From Bacteroidota bacterium (GTDB lineage: Bacteria > Bacteroidota > Bacteroidia > Chitinophagales > Chitinophagaceae): a stretch of 64,000 nucleotides of DNA. The DNA lies in the NCBI GenBank assembly GCA_029555415.1, contig JAKPSI010000031.1, positions 1 to 64,000 of the forward strand, read 5' to 3'. Shown here piece by piece: positions 1 through 8,760 of this stretch (within the stretch, counting starts at the first letter, position 1; every line of letters begins with the position of its first letter). Under the pieces are notes generated by a model. That model was not told the DNA's origin. It worked only from the letters and a program-made list of their open reading frames with translations, and did not search any database. A program made the position numbers and the translations under genes.

Positions 1-142
1 AAGCCATCAGCGCGATCAGCGTGATCGCCAGCGGATTGGTGAAAGGTGACGTCTCCGGTGGTCCGGCAGCCCATACAGGCTGGCTGGAGAGGACGAATAA
101 ACCTGCCAGCAGGCTGAGTATATATTTTGCTTTTGTACGCAT
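1..142 (-). CDS. ccoP: cbb3-type cytochrome c oxidase subunit III, N-terminus (partial)
   Basis: Only the first 47 codons lie in the window; the gene runs off the left edge. Reading leftward from the ATG at 142, there is a basic start, a hydrophobic segment (residues 8-21) ending near VWAAG, and then the start of a second hydrophobic stretch. That matches Bacteroidota CcoP, the membrane-anchored di-heme subunit of the cbb3 oxidase, but its CxxCH motifs lie outside the window. The identification rests mainly on position: it follows ccoQ by 30 nt in the same direction, in the usual ccoNO-Q-P order. A different short membrane protein is possible but unlikely. Confidence 0.7.
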   Translation of the reverse strand, partial: MRTKAKYILSLLAGLFVLSSQPVWAAGPPETSPFTNPLAITLIALMA

Positions 143-172
143 ATGCTTAAATTAAAAACGGTTTTTAAATTC

Positions 173-334
173 TCAATTATCCAGCGGAATACGGCTGATC
201 TCCCCGATCTTCTTCTTGTCAGCACGGATGACCCAGGTGAGCATGACCGTAAAGAACACTACGAAAAGGGTCAGTGAAACCAATCCGAAGATGTCCACGC
301 CCGCTGTTTTTTCTATATAATCAATGAATTTCAT
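173..334 (-). CDS. ccoQ: cbb3 oxidase small subunit CcoQ/FixQ-like (53 aa)
   Basis: This is a 53-residue protein starting MKFIDYIEK. It has one transmembrane segment at about residues 14-36 and a basic cytoplasmic end containing ADKKK. Size, topology and position between ccoNO and ccoP are those of CcoQ (FixQ), the small subunit that stabilises the cbb3 oxidase. The start at 334 lies 8 nt beyond the ccoNO stop, so the two are almost certainly co-transcribed. The sequence is too short for a firm family call on its own; gene order carries most of the weight. Confidence 0.75.
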   Translation of the reverse strand: MKFIDYIEKTAGVDIFGLVSLTLFVVFFTVMLTWVIRADKKKIGEISRIPLDN

Positions 335-342
335 TTGTTTGT

Positions 343-2496
343 TTATTGTGCGTTTGCGGTCGCTGTTTGTTTAGGAGCCGATTTGATATCGCGGCCGATC
401 CTTTGCAGATATGCGATCAGCGCGATCACTTCCACATTGGCCGGCGTTTCGATATGATCCTTCTTCAGGTTCGCCTGGATCGAATCAGCCTGGTGCATCA
501 GGTCGCGGTTAGCGATCTGATCATATCCTTTCGGATAAGGTACACCCAGCGTTTGCATCGCCCTGATCTTCGCAGGCGTGGATGCAGTATCCAGCTTGCT
601 GTCATGCAGCCATACATATTGCGGCATCAGTGATCCGTACGACATGGAACGGGGATCATACATGTGGTTGTAGTGCCAGCTGTCGGATTTCTTGCCTGCT
701 TCGCGCGCCAGATCCGGACCAGTACGTTTGCTACCCCATTGGAACGGATGGTCATAAATGAACTCACCTGCTTTGGAATAGCCACCGTCACCGGGATTCG
801 GCGCATAACGAGCAACCTCATCACGGAACGGACGAACCATCTGTGAGTGACAGGTATAACAACCTTCACGGATATAGATATCACGTCCCTGCAGTTCCAG
901 CGGTGTATAAGGTTTCACGCTGGCAATGGTCGGGATGTTCGATTTAACGAGGAAGGTGGGGATCATTTCGATCAGGCCACCGATCGCTACCAGCAATAAA
1001 CTCAGCACCAGCATGGTGACAGGCTTACGCTCCAGGATACGATGCCAGTATTCTTTCTTCTCGCTTTGTTCTTTCACCAGCGGAGCAGCTTCAGCAGCTT
1101 CGTTCGGAATGAAAGTACCCTGCTTGATGGTTTTGAACAGGTTCGCTACCAGGAAGAAGGAACCGGACAGATACAACAGACCACCGATACTTCTCAGGAT
1201 ATAGAAAGGTTTGATACTGATCACAGTTTCCAGGAATGTGAAACGCAGTTGTCCTTCCGGAGTAAATGCTTTCCACATCAGGCGCTGTTCAAAACCAGCC
1301 CAGTACATGGGTACAGCATACAGGATGATACCGATCGTACCCAGCCAGAAGTGATTGGTCGCCCATTTTTTGGAATACAGCGTAGTGCCGTACATTTTCG
1401 GGATCATGTAATACAGGATCGCGAAGGCCATGAAACCATTCCAGCCCAAACCACCGATATGCACGTGTGCAATGGTCCAGTCAGTGAAGTGAGAGATCGC
1501 GTTCACGTTCTTCAGACTCAGCATGGGTCCTTCGAATGTGGACATACCATAACAGGTGATGGCCACGACCATGAATTTCAGAACAGGATCTTCACGTACT
1601 TTATCCCACGCGCCACGTAAGGTGAACAAACCGTTCAGCATACCACCCCAGCTCGGAGCGATCAGCATCACGGAGAATACAACACCCAGTGATTGTGCCC
1701 AGTCGGGCAGCGCGGTATATAACAAGTGGTGCGGACCTGCCCAGATATACAGGAAGATCAGCGCCCAGAAGTGAATGATGGAAAGACGGTAAGAGAATAC
1801 CGGACGATTCGCTGCTTTCGGCAGGAAGTAATACATCAGACCCAGTACAGGCGTGGTCAGGAAGAAGGCCACTGCGTTGTGACCATACCACCATTGTACC
1901 AGCGCGTCCTGCACACCGGCGTACCAGCTGTAGCTCTTCATGAAAGAAACGGGGATCTCAATGGAGTTCACGATATGCAGCATCGCAACTGTGACCCAGG
2001 TAGCGATATAGAACCAGATCGCTACATAGAGGTGCTTTTCGCGGCGAACGAGGATCGTACCGAACATGTTGATACCGAAAACGACCCATACCAGAGTGAT
2101 GGCGATATCGATCGGCCATTCCAGTTCCGCATACTCTTTACCGGTAGTATAACCGAGTAACAGGGTAATGGCGGCGGAAGCAATGATCGCCTGCCAGCCC
2201 CAGAAATGCAGCCAGCTCAGTTTATCACTGAACATTCTGGCCTTACAAAGGCGTTGCAGGGAATAATAAACGCCCGCAAATGTGGCATTACCCACAAAAG
2301 CAAAAATGATGGCGTTCGTGTGCAAAGGGCGAAGACGGCCAAAAGTGGTCGGGGCGAAGTTGAGGCTGACCTGGGGTGCGTAGATCTGAATTGCAGCCCA
2401 TAAGCCGGCCAGCATACCTACCACACCGAAAAGAACCGTGGCGTAGCCGAATGCACGTACGATCTTGTTGTCATAATAGAATTTCTCTACTTGCAT
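343..2496 (-). CDS. ccoNO: cbb3-type cytochrome c oxidase, fused subunits I and II (CcoN-CcoO)
   Basis: This 717-residue protein is a heme-copper oxidase of the C family. Residues 1 to about 470 are the multi-helix catalytic CcoN part, with histidine-bearing helices such as WWYGHNAVAF, the pair in AGPHHLLYT, and HVHIGGLGWN, which supply heme and CuB ligands. Residues from about 500 on are the CcoO mono-heme cytochrome c, anchored by one helix, with the heme site CYTCH at about 546-550. In most proteobacteria these are two genes; the fusion is usual in Bacteroidota. The complex reduces O2 to water at low oxygen and pumps protons. It follows ccoS and precedes ccoQ on the same strand. Confidence 0.97.
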   Translation of the reverse strand: MQVEKFYYDNKIVRAFGYATVLFGVVGMLAGLWAAIQIYAPQVSLNFAPTTFGRLRPLHTNAIIFAFVGNATFAGVYYSLQRLCKARMFSDKLSWLHFWGWQAIIASAAITLLLGYTTGKEYAELEWPIDIAITLVWVVFGINMFGTILVRREKHLYVAIWFYIATWVTVAMLHIVNSIEIPVSFMKSYSWYAGVQDALVQWWYGHNAVAFFLTTPVLGLMYYFLPKAANRPVFSYRLSIIHFWALIFLYIWAGPHHLLYTALPDWAQSLGVVFSVMLIAPSWGGMLNGLFTLRGAWDKVREDPVLKFMVVAITCYGMSTFEGPMLSLKNVNAISHFTDWTIAHVHIGGLGWNGFMAFAILYYMIPKMYGTTLYSKKWATNHFWLGTIGIILYAVPMYWAGFEQRLMWKAFTPEGQLRFTFLETVISIKPFYILRSIGGLLYLSGSFFLVANLFKTIKQGTFIPNEAAEAAPLVKEQSEKKEYWHRILERKPVTMLVLSLLLVAIGGLIEMIPTFLVKSNIPTIASVKPYTPLELQGRDIYIREGCYTCHSQMVRPFRDEVARYAPNPGDGGYSKAGEFIYDHPFQWGSKRTGPDLAREAGKKSDSWHYNHMYDPRSMSYGSLMPQYVWLHDSKLDTASTPAKIRAMQTLGVPYPKGYDQIANRDLMHQADSIQANLKKDHIETPANVEVIALIAYLQRIGRDIKSAPKQTATANAQ

Positions 2497-2525
2497 AGCT
2501 GGTTTAGTTTTTATTTAATTGATAC

Positions 2526-2684
2526 CTATTTACTTACGGAAGATGGTTTGTCGTCGAAAAGAATGCGGGAAGCAGGGGAGTAATCGTCCTCGAACTGGCC
2601 GGACTTCACACCCCAGAAAAAGGCGATCAGGAAAAGGGCTGCCACCGAGATACTGGCGATCAGAAGGACAATAATTACACTCAT
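2526..2684 (-). CDS. ccoS: cbb3 oxidase maturation protein CcoS (52 aa)
   Basis: A 52-residue protein starts MSVIIVLLIA, has one membrane helix (about 3-24), and continues with FFWGVKSGQFEDD. The short aromatic-glycine stretch after the helix, followed by acidic residues, is the hallmark of CcoS (FixS), needed to insert cofactors into the cbb3 oxidase. It is the first gene of the minus-strand ccoS-NO-Q-P run, 29 nt ahead of ccoNO. An FNR-like palindrome lies 69 nt before its start. Confidence 0.9.
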   Translation of the reverse strand: MSVIIVLLIASISVAALFLIAFFWGVKSGQFEDDYSPASRILFDDKPSSVSK

Positions 2685-2753
2685 ATTAAATATTATAGGC
2701 GTAAAAATATCTTCCGGGGAAAGTGTAATAGGTAACCCTTATCAAGCATAGAC

Positions 2754-2767
2754 CTGATTTTTATCAC
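2754..2767. promoter_or_regulatory. FNR-like palindrome upstream of ccoS
   Basis: The sequence CTGATTTTTATCAC contains TGAT-N4-ATCA, the core of the FNR/CRP-family box TTGAT-N4-ATCAA. It is 69 nt before the ccoS start, the same distance as the similar box before ccoI. Control of cbb3 operons by FNR-type regulators is well established in other bacteria; binding here is inferred. Confidence 0.6.
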
Positions 2768-2793
2768 GTGTGTACCGGAGACACTTCTCCCGC

Positions 2794-5187
2794 CTATAAT
2801 TTCATCCGTTTAGCCAATAATGTACTGCTGCCAAAAGTGAGTAACAGAATACTCAGCGAACTGCTGGGCATCAGGATGGCTGCGATCAGGGGGGAAAGCG
2901 TCCCCTGGACCGCAAAAAACAGCCCTATTATATTATAAACGATTGATAATATGAAGCTTGCGATCACGATCTTCCGGTTAGCCCGGCAAAGCCGGATGAA
3001 TTTTGGCAACCGGGCAAGCTCCCGGGCCTCAATGATAGCATCACTGGAAGGGGTAAAATTGTTGGTCTGCTCAGATACCGCGATCCCCATATCACTCTGC
3101 CGCAGGGCACCCGCATCATTCAGGCCATCCCCTATCATCATGACCCGTTCGCCCCTTAGCTGTAAGTTCCTGATATGCTGTAGTTTATCTTCCGGTTTCT
3201 GGTGGAAGAACAGCTGGGTCTTGTCGCCCAGCAATTTGCGCAAATTCTCTTTTTCGGATTCATTGTCCCCGGACAATACCGTCATCCGGTAATCCTTCTT
3301 CAATTCCCGGATCAAACCCGGGATCGCTTCCCGGTAGTGATTGCTGAAACGGAAATAACCATAAACTTCATCATTGATCGAAACATACACCATCGTTTCA
3401 TGGCTGTCGCTCGGGATAGCACCCGTAAAAACAGCTGATCCAAGTTTGAGATGGTCGCCTTTCACGAACCCTTCGATCCCTTTTCCGGTCGTTTCCCGGA
3501 AGGATGAAATCTCCATTCCGCGGGCCACACCCAGTTCACGTGCCAAAGCGCGACTCAGCGGATGCCCTGAATTGGCAGCCAGCGCGGAGATCTGCTGCAG
3601 TTGTACCTGATTCAGCAGTTTACCCTGGTAGTTGATGTCCTGCTGATCGGTGGAAGTAAGCGTTCCCGTTTTATCGAATACCACATGGGTGATCGGTGCC
3701 AACCCTTCAATGGTTTCAGCATTGCGCAGGTAGAAATGGTTGCGACCAAGTATCCTTAAGATATTGCCGTTCGTGAATGTATTTGATAAAAGCAGTGCGC
3801 AGGGACAGGCAATGATGAAGATCGCGGTTACTGCTGGCCATAGCCTGGACGGATCATTGATCTGCCAGTAAATGCCGGTGAACAATGCGATAGTCAGCAC
3901 GATATACGTGAAGTACCGGCTCAGCAAATGGACGAACGATACTCTTTTGGATTCATGTTTTTTGAACTCCTCACGGTTCCAGAGTTTGGTCAGGTAACTC
4001 TGCGCCACTTCTTTCACCACCAATACTTCAATGTTACCTTCCGTTTGTTTGCCGCCTGCGTACACGATCTCGCCCATTTCTTTCAGTACAGGCATCGATT
4101 CACCGGTAACAAAACTATAATCCACGAAAGCCTTACCCCGCGTGAGTATCCCGTCGGCAGGGATCAGTTCTTCATTATGGATCACGAGTGTATCACCTGC
4201 CTTGATCTCCGGTAAAGTAGTAGGCACTTCATGGCCATCCTTCAGTACCGAAACCGCGATCGGAAAATAAGAGGTGTAATCCCTTTCGAAAGATAACTGA
4301 CGATAAGTTTTATCCTGCAATATCCTTCCGGCCAGCATAAAGAAGACGATACCGGTCATGGAATCGAAATAGCCACCACCATGTCCGGATAATACTTCCC
4401 ACGCACTGCGAATGAATGTTACGATGATCGCCAGTGCAATGGGGGCATCAATGTTCAGGAATTTATGTTTCAGACTTTTCCAGGAAGACTCATAGAATGG
4501 CAATGCGGAATACAACAGAACAGGTATCGCCAAAGCGAAATTGGCCCAGCGGAACATACCACGCAATCCTTCTTCGGATTTATCGATCCCGAGGTATTCC
4601 GGAAAACTCATCAGCATGATATTGCCGAAACAGAATCCGGCCAGCCCCAGCTGATACACCATACTGCGGTCGATCGCCGGTCGTTTGTCTTTCAGGTCAT
4701 TCAGGCTGATATAGGGTTCATAACCGATGGAAGTCAGTATTTCCGCCACTTTACGCAGACTGCTGCGCTTTGTCTGGAACACGATCTCGACCTCTTTTCT
4801 TGTAAAATTGACCTTGCTGGATAACACACCGTCTTCCAGTCTGTGCAGGTTCTCCAGCAGGTATAAACAGGAACTGCAGTGCATCTGCGGGAGGTAGAAC
4901 GTAACGTGGATCTGATTTTCATCCCGGAAACTGATCAGCCTGGCCTCGATCTTCTGGTCATCCAGAAAAGCGAATTTATCCTTCCTTACCCTGATCCGCT
5001 GGTTAATGCCCGGTTTCTCATTCAGCGAGTAATAGTCGCAGAGGTCATGCTGGTTCAGGATGGAGTACACCATTTTGCAGCCATCACAGCAAAAATGCTT
5101 CTCTTCGATCCTGATCTTCTCGGTCAGGCAGGCTTCACCGCAGTGAAAACAGGACAATTTTGTCGTTACAGGGGTTGATGCTGGCAT
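2794..5187 (-). CDS. ccoI: Copper-type P1B ATPase for cbb3 oxidase assembly (CcoI/FixI)
   Basis: This heavy-metal P-type ATPase has a Cys-rich N-terminus (CFHCGEAC, then CCDGC), a heavy-metal-associated domain with MHCSSC, the membrane metal site CPCALLLS, the phosphorylation site DKTGTLTS and the hinge GDGLND. With ccoS and ccoNO beside it, it is CcoI, which exports copper for cbb3 assembly. I chose the ATG at 5187 (797 residues). A longer reading from a TTG at 5271 would put 28 residues of unlikely sequence in front and would lie on an FNR-like palindrome. It is transcribed in the same direction as ccoS, 109 nt upstream of it. Confidence 0.93.
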   Translation of the reverse strand: MPASTPVTTKLSCFHCGEACLTEKIRIEEKHFCCDGCKMVYSILNQHDLCDYYSLNEKPGINQRIRVRKDKFAFLDDQKIEARLISFRDENQIHVTFYLPQMHCSSCLYLLENLHRLEDGVLSSKVNFTRKEVEIVFQTKRSSLRKVAEILTSIGYEPYISLNDLKDKRPAIDRSMVYQLGLAGFCFGNIMLMSFPEYLGIDKSEEGLRGMFRWANFALAIPVLLYSALPFYESSWKSLKHKFLNIDAPIALAIIVTFIRSAWEVLSGHGGGYFDSMTGIVFFMLAGRILQDKTYRQLSFERDYTSYFPIAVSVLKDGHEVPTTLPEIKAGDTLVIHNEELIPADGILTRGKAFVDYSFVTGESMPVLKEMGEIVYAGGKQTEGNIEVLVVKEVAQSYLTKLWNREEFKKHESKRVSFVHLLSRYFTYIVLTIALFTGIYWQINDPSRLWPAVTAIFIIACPCALLLSNTFTNGNILRILGRNHFYLRNAETIEGLAPITHVVFDKTGTLTSTDQQDINYQGKLLNQVQLQQISALAANSGHPLSRALARELGVARGMEISSFRETTGKGIEGFVKGDHLKLGSAVFTGAIPSDSHETMVYVSINDEVYGYFRFSNHYREAIPGLIRELKKDYRMTVLSGDNESEKENLRKLLGDKTQLFFHQKPEDKLQHIRNLQLRGERVMMIGDGLNDAGALRQSDMGIAVSEQTNNFTPSSDAIIEARELARLPKFIRLCRANRKIVIASFILSIVYNIIGLFFAVQGTLSPLIAAILMPSSSLSILLLTFGSSTLLAKRMKL

Positions 5188-5257
5188 GATGAGGGGAATA
5201 AGGAGGCAAAATACCGGGGAACCCCTCCCTTGACCATGAGAAAATTCATCGTATAAG

Positions 5258-5271
5258 CTGATTTTCATCAA
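5258..5271. promoter_or_regulatory. FNR-like palindrome between ccoI and the REC-CRP regulator
   Basis: CTGATTTTCATCAA matches TTGAT-N4-ATCAA at all but one base. It lies 70 nt before the chosen ccoI start and 50 nt before the divergent regulator gene at 5322, so it could serve both. The matched spacing to the ccoS box (69 nt) supports both as real sites and supports the short ccoI start. Confidence 0.65.
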
Positions 5272-5321
5272 ATCCGCTATTTCATTTACTTTGCAGGATT
5301 CTTAACCTGAAATACAGAAAC

Positions 5322-6383
5322 ATGTCCCAACGTACTATCCTAATTATCGACGACCATGATGAGATCAGAGACAATACCGCTGAGATCCTTTCACTTGGTG
5401 GCTATCGTACCCTGACCGCAGAGAACGGTAAGCGTGGAGTGGAAGTTGCGTTGCGGGAAAAACCGGACCTGATCGTTTGTGATATCATGATGCCCGAACT
5501 GGATGGATACGGCGTGCTGCACCTTTTGCGCAGAAACCCTGAGACTGAAGACATTCCGCTGATCTTCCTCACCGCCAAGGCTGAACGCAGTGACCTCCGC
5601 AAAGGCATGGAAATGGGTGCGGATGATTATGTGACCAAACCATTCGAGGAGATCGAACTGATGCATGCCATCGAATCCAGACTCAAGAAGTACGATGTGC
5701 TGCATAAGAAATATACCCCCAGCGGAAAAGGCCTGAGCGAACTGGCCAATGATATGCGCGCGAGCGGGTTGCTGCAGCTCAATCTCGACAACTATAATTC
5801 AGAACTCTATTCAAAGAAACAAGCGATCTATGCCGAAGGCAAAAGACCCCGCCTGTTGTACTATATCGTAAAGGGAAAAGTAAAGGGATTCAAAACGCAT
5901 GAGGACGGAAAAGAATACATCACCGACCTGTACAGCGACGGCGATTTCCTTGGTTACCCCGCACTGATCGAAGAAAAGAATTATGATGACTCGGCCGTTG
6001 CACTTGAAGAGACCGAGATCATCCAGATCCCCCGCGAGGATTTTCAGCAAATGATCGAAGGCGATATCACCGTGGCCTCCAAGTTCATCAAGATCATCAC
6101 GCAGAATGTGAAGGAGAAGGAAGAACGCTTGCTGAACCTGGCTTACAGCTCACTTCGCAAACGTGTAGCACGCGCCCTGGTGGATATCCATGGTAAATTC
6201 AACTCCGCCGGTGAGAACAAGCCGATCGAGATCTCCCGTGAAGATATCGCGCACTATGTGGGTACCGCGACCGAATCACTGATCCGCACGCTGAGTGATT
6301 TCAAAGGAGAGAAACTCATTGAGATCAAGGATGGCAAGATCAGCATCAGCAATATCGAAAAGCTGAAGAATCTGTTGTATTAA
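5322..6383 (+). CDS. Response regulator: receiver domain fused to CRP/FNR-type sensor and HTH
   Basis: The 353-residue protein has three parts. Residues 1-120 form a receiver domain with acidic pair D10-D11, phospho-acceptor D54 (CDIMMPELDGYG), T84 and K106 (VTKPF). Residues about 150-265 are a cyclic-nucleotide-binding-type beta roll (IVKGKVKGF, DGDFLGYPAL). Residues about 270-345 are a CRP-family winged helix with recognition helix TATESLIRTL. The glutamate and arginine match the base-contacting pair of CRP/FNR. The protein has a single cysteine, so it cannot hold an FNR-style iron-sulfur cluster. Divergence from ccoI across an FNR-like box suggests it controls the cbb3 genes; no histidine kinase gene is beside it. 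Confidence 0.88.
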   Translation: MSQRTILIIDDHDEIRDNTAEILSLGGYRTLTAENGKRGVEVALREKPDLIVCDIMMPELDGYGVLHLLRRNPETEDIPLIFLTAKAERSDLRKGMEMGADDYVTKPFEEIELMHAIESRLKKYDVLHKKYTPSGKGLSELANDMRASGLLQLNLDNYNSELYSKKQAIYAEGKRPRLLYYIVKGKVKGFKTHEDGKEYITDLYSDGDFLGYPALIEEKNYDDSAVALEETEIIQIPREDFQQMIEGDITVASKFIKIITQNVKEKEERLLNLAYSSLRKRVARALVDIHGKFNSAGENKPIEISREDIAHYVGTATESLIRTLSDFKGEKLIEIKDGKISISNIEKLKNLLY

Positions 6384-6393
6384 AAAATAAAAA

Positions 6394-6421
6394 GCCCCGC
6401 AGGGCTTAAGGACTGCGGGGC
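6394..6421 (-). terminator. Terminator downstream of hsp20
   Basis: GCCCCGCAG at 6394-6402 pairs with CTGCGGGGC at 6413-6421. On the minus strand the stem is followed by a T-rich stretch (complement of 6381-6393), so it is a rho-independent terminator for the minus-strand hsp20. It also lies just after the plus-strand regulator stop, but there is no T run on that side. Confidence 0.8.
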
Positions 6422-6431
6422 GGGATCCCGT

Positions 6432-6878
6432 TCAGTTGACCGAGATATTTTTAACCTTCTTCGGTTCTTTGACGGCCGTTTTCGGGATCATGATCAGCAA
6501 TTCCCCGTTCTTGTACTCAGCATTGATCTGTCCAGTCAGGCAGTTTTCAGGAAGGGTAAAGCTGCGGCTCCAGCTCCTGTAATTGTATTCCCTTCTGTTG
6601 AAGCGCGCATTTCCCTCTTTTTCTTCTTTTTCCTTTTCACAACTGATGGTGAGCATGTCATCCATCGCTTCAACCCGGAAATCCTTTTTGTCGAGACCCG
6701 GCGCTGCAATGGTCAGCCTGAACTCCTTTTCCGATTCATTGACATTCACAGCCGGCACATTCATCACTTTGCCGGGCAGGAATAACTCATCAAGCGGGGC
6801 ATTGAAGAATTTCTCCATCCAGCCGCTGTCGAACAGGGTCGGCCACCCTGTTCTGGTTTTTTCAAGTGCTTTTTCCAT
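6432..6878 (-). CDS. Small heat shock protein (Hsp20/alpha-crystallin family)
   Basis: The alpha-crystallin domain covers roughly residues 42-148 and includes the closing GxLxxxP-type motif GELLIMIP and the strand FRLTIAAPGLDKKDF typical of Hsp20. These chaperones hold unfolding proteins in a refoldable state. I start at the ATG at 6878 (148 residues, beginning MEKALEKT). The longer open frame to 7007 would overlap the next gene and adds non-homologous sequence. A strong terminator follows. Confidence 0.93.
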   Translation of the reverse strand: MEKALEKTRTGWPTLFDSGWMEKFFNAPLDELFLPGKVMNVPAVNVNESEKEFRLTIAAPGLDKKDFRVEAMDDMLTISCEKEKEEKEGNARFNRREYNYRSWSRSFTLPENCLTGQINAEYKNGELLIMIPKTAVKEPKKVKNISVN

Positions 6879-6987
6879 AACGAAGATTTTAAGGGTGAAC
6901 CATTCGTTTGCACCTGTAAGTTCAGCGCGGGGGGAGGCGGGAAAAAATGACAGGGGTCGTATTTTATCGTGACTGAGGTCAGAACCG

Positions 6988-7374
6988 TCAGTCATCCAGG
7001 AAATCATCCAGCTCCCTTCTTTCTTTTTTGGTGGGGCGCCCGATCTTGCTGGGCCTTTTGCCGGTATGGAAACTCGCGGCCTGATATTGCAACCGCTGGA
7101 TCTCTTCGGCCGGTGTGATGTCCGTATAGTATTTCAGCGCTTCCTCATATTTCACACGGTTCTCCAATAAACCGGTCACTAGTATTTTCCAGCGTTTCGC
7201 TTCCGTCTTTACCTCATACTCATCACCGATACTGACCGCTCTTGCCGCCTTTACCGCGGTACCCGCGTATTTCACTTTCCCGGAATCGCAGGCAGCGGCG
7301 GACAGACTCCTTGTTTTGAAAAGCCGGATACACCAGAGGTATTTGTCGATCCGCAGTTTATCTTTTCCGGGCAT
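6988..7374 (-). CDS. S4-domain RNA-binding protein (Hsp15/HslR-like)
   Basis: The 128-residue protein opens with the S4 RNA-binding fold: RIDKYLWCIRLFKTRS, then SGKVKYAG and an IGDEYEV strand, at about residues 8-65. A lysine-arginine-rich tail follows (GKRPSKIGRPTKKERR). This layout matches Hsp15, which rescues stalled 50S subunits with nascent chains in E. coli; that role is by family, not shown here. It lies 109 nt ahead of hsp20 on the same strand and is divergent from the secreted protein at 7413. Confidence 0.88.
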   Translation of the reverse strand: MPGKDKLRIDKYLWCIRLFKTRSLSAAACDSGKVKYAGTAVKAARAVSIGDEYEVKTEAKRWKILVTGLLENRVKYEEALKYYTDITPAEEIQRLQYQAASFHTGKRPSKIGRPTKKERRELDDFLDD

Positions 7375-7412
7375 AGAATGAATTATCTTTATTGTTCAGC
7401 CGTTGAATCATT

Positions 7413-8756
7413 ATGAAGAATAAAATTATCGTATTCGCAGCGATCCTTTGCATCATTTCCGGACCACTTTCCGCACAATCTCTCATGCCGAAGGTGAAGA
7501 ATGTGATCGAAAATTTCTTTCATACGTATGAATTGAAATCGCAGGCATCCGTACCAGCCGAATTCCAGAAGAAAACTTCCGGCTGGTGGGTGGTGCCCCT
7601 TACCATCGTGAAAGGGAATGTGATCCGTAGCCGGCCACTGCTTTATTTTGACTTTAAAAGACAAAAATACCTGAAACTGCCGCTGGCACTCAATCGAAAT
7701 CCCACAGCTGTGGATTACAGCTCCTATGTGCACAGTGTGGACGCCTATAATTTCGACCTGCAGCCCTGTTATGGGTATCCCGGCTGGTATGATGATGCGT
7801 TGCAGTATTTCGCGTCCCAACCTACCCTGAACAACGACCAGCTATTCGCCAAAGCACGCGCCTGGAGTTCCAAAGCCATTTCTCCCATCAGCAACCAGCT
7901 GGCCGATCTGCGCAGCGGCGATGGATATAAACTCGGTTTTGATGTGAACGCACTGAAAGGGAAAGACCTTCGGTCTTATACGTCAGCACAGGACAGTGCC
8001 ATCATCAACTTTGCTTTGTTGCTGAAACGCGACCTGCATTATCCCACAATTGTCGGATCAATGGATATCAAATACGCGAATGAAGTGATGTCCAGATACC
8101 ACACATTACTTTGTTTCGCGGAAGAAGAAGCAAAGAAAATGGTATTGCCGGAACATTTATATACTGACAGTATTCTCAACGTGACCCGGACATTGCTGGA
8201 GTCCTGTCCGCAAAATGCCATCCTGCTTTCATTCGGCGATAATGACCTTTATCCTGTTTTGTACATGCAAGCCGCGATGAACCTGAGGCGGGATGTGTAT
8301 TGTGTGAATTATAATCTGCTCGGTATCGATAAATACATCTTCCGTGCAACACAAAAGCAATTTGATGCGGAAGGCATCGCATTCGATGCGGATACTATGC
8401 TGTATGCCGGTACGCGGAATGATGTGTTGTTCATCAAGGATAGTACTGCAGGCATGAACTGGTCCATGCTCAGACAAGTGATCGCGAAAGGTAAACAGGA
8501 TGAGAACGGACTCCGCACCGCTGCCATCAACCGGCTCTTTCTGCCGTTGACGTCCGATGGTAGTTTCGGCGCAGATGGTGAGATCAGTTTGGAAGGTGCG
8601 ATTTATTTCTATAAGAACCAGTGGGTGCTACTCGGTATGATCGCCAATCTGAATAAAGGACGGGTGTTCTGTTCACACTATCCTTTCAGTGATGAACTCA
8701 AAGGACTGAACCGTTTTCTGAAAGCATCCGGCTCCGTCTACATCTGGGGGCAATAA
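7413..8756 (+). CDS. Secreted protein of unknown function with a DUF2723-like C-terminal motif
   Basis: A signal peptide (residues 1 to about 21, ending LSAQS) starts this 447-residue protein. No catalytic motif is clear in the first half. At about residues 265-310 the stretch ILLSFGDNDLYPVLYMQ, followed by RRDVYCVNYNLL, closely resembles the soluble C-terminal part of the large DUF2723 membrane proteins of Bacteroidota, which carry GDND(T/L)xP and RxDVxVxNxxLL. The membrane half of that family is missing. It may be a periplasmic or surface version of that domain. Function is unknown. It stands alone between a divergent gene and a bidirectional terminator. Confidence 0.75.
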   Translation: MKNKIIVFAAILCIISGPLSAQSLMPKVKNVIENFFHTYELKSQASVPAEFQKKTSGWWVVPLTIVKGNVIRSRPLLYFDFKRQKYLKLPLALNRNPTAVDYSSYVHSVDAYNFDLQPCYGYPGWYDDALQYFASQPTLNNDQLFAKARAWSSKAISPISNQLADLRSGDGYKLGFDVNALKGKDLRSYTSAQDSAIINFALLLKRDLHYPTIVGSMDIKYANEVMSRYHTLLCFAEEEAKKMVLPEHLYTDSILNVTRTLLESCPQNAILLSFGDNDLYPVLYMQAAMNLRRDVYCVNYNLLGIDKYIFRATQKQFDAEGIAFDADTMLYAGTRNDVLFIKDSTAGMNWSMLRQVIAKGKQDENGLRTAAINRLFLPLTSDGSFGADGEISLEGAIYFYKNQWVLLGMIANLNKGRVFCSHYPFSDELKGLNRFLKASGSVYIWGQ

Positions 8757-8760
8757 AAAA

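Noticed and set aside
1042-1620. A 192-residue plus-strand frame across ccoNO
   Set aside because: It is antisense to the strongly conserved oxidase gene and shows no family features.
5188-5271. A longer ccoI start (TTG at 5271)
   Set aside because: The extra 28 residues are not Cys-rich or HMA-like, and the start lies on the FNR-like palindrome.
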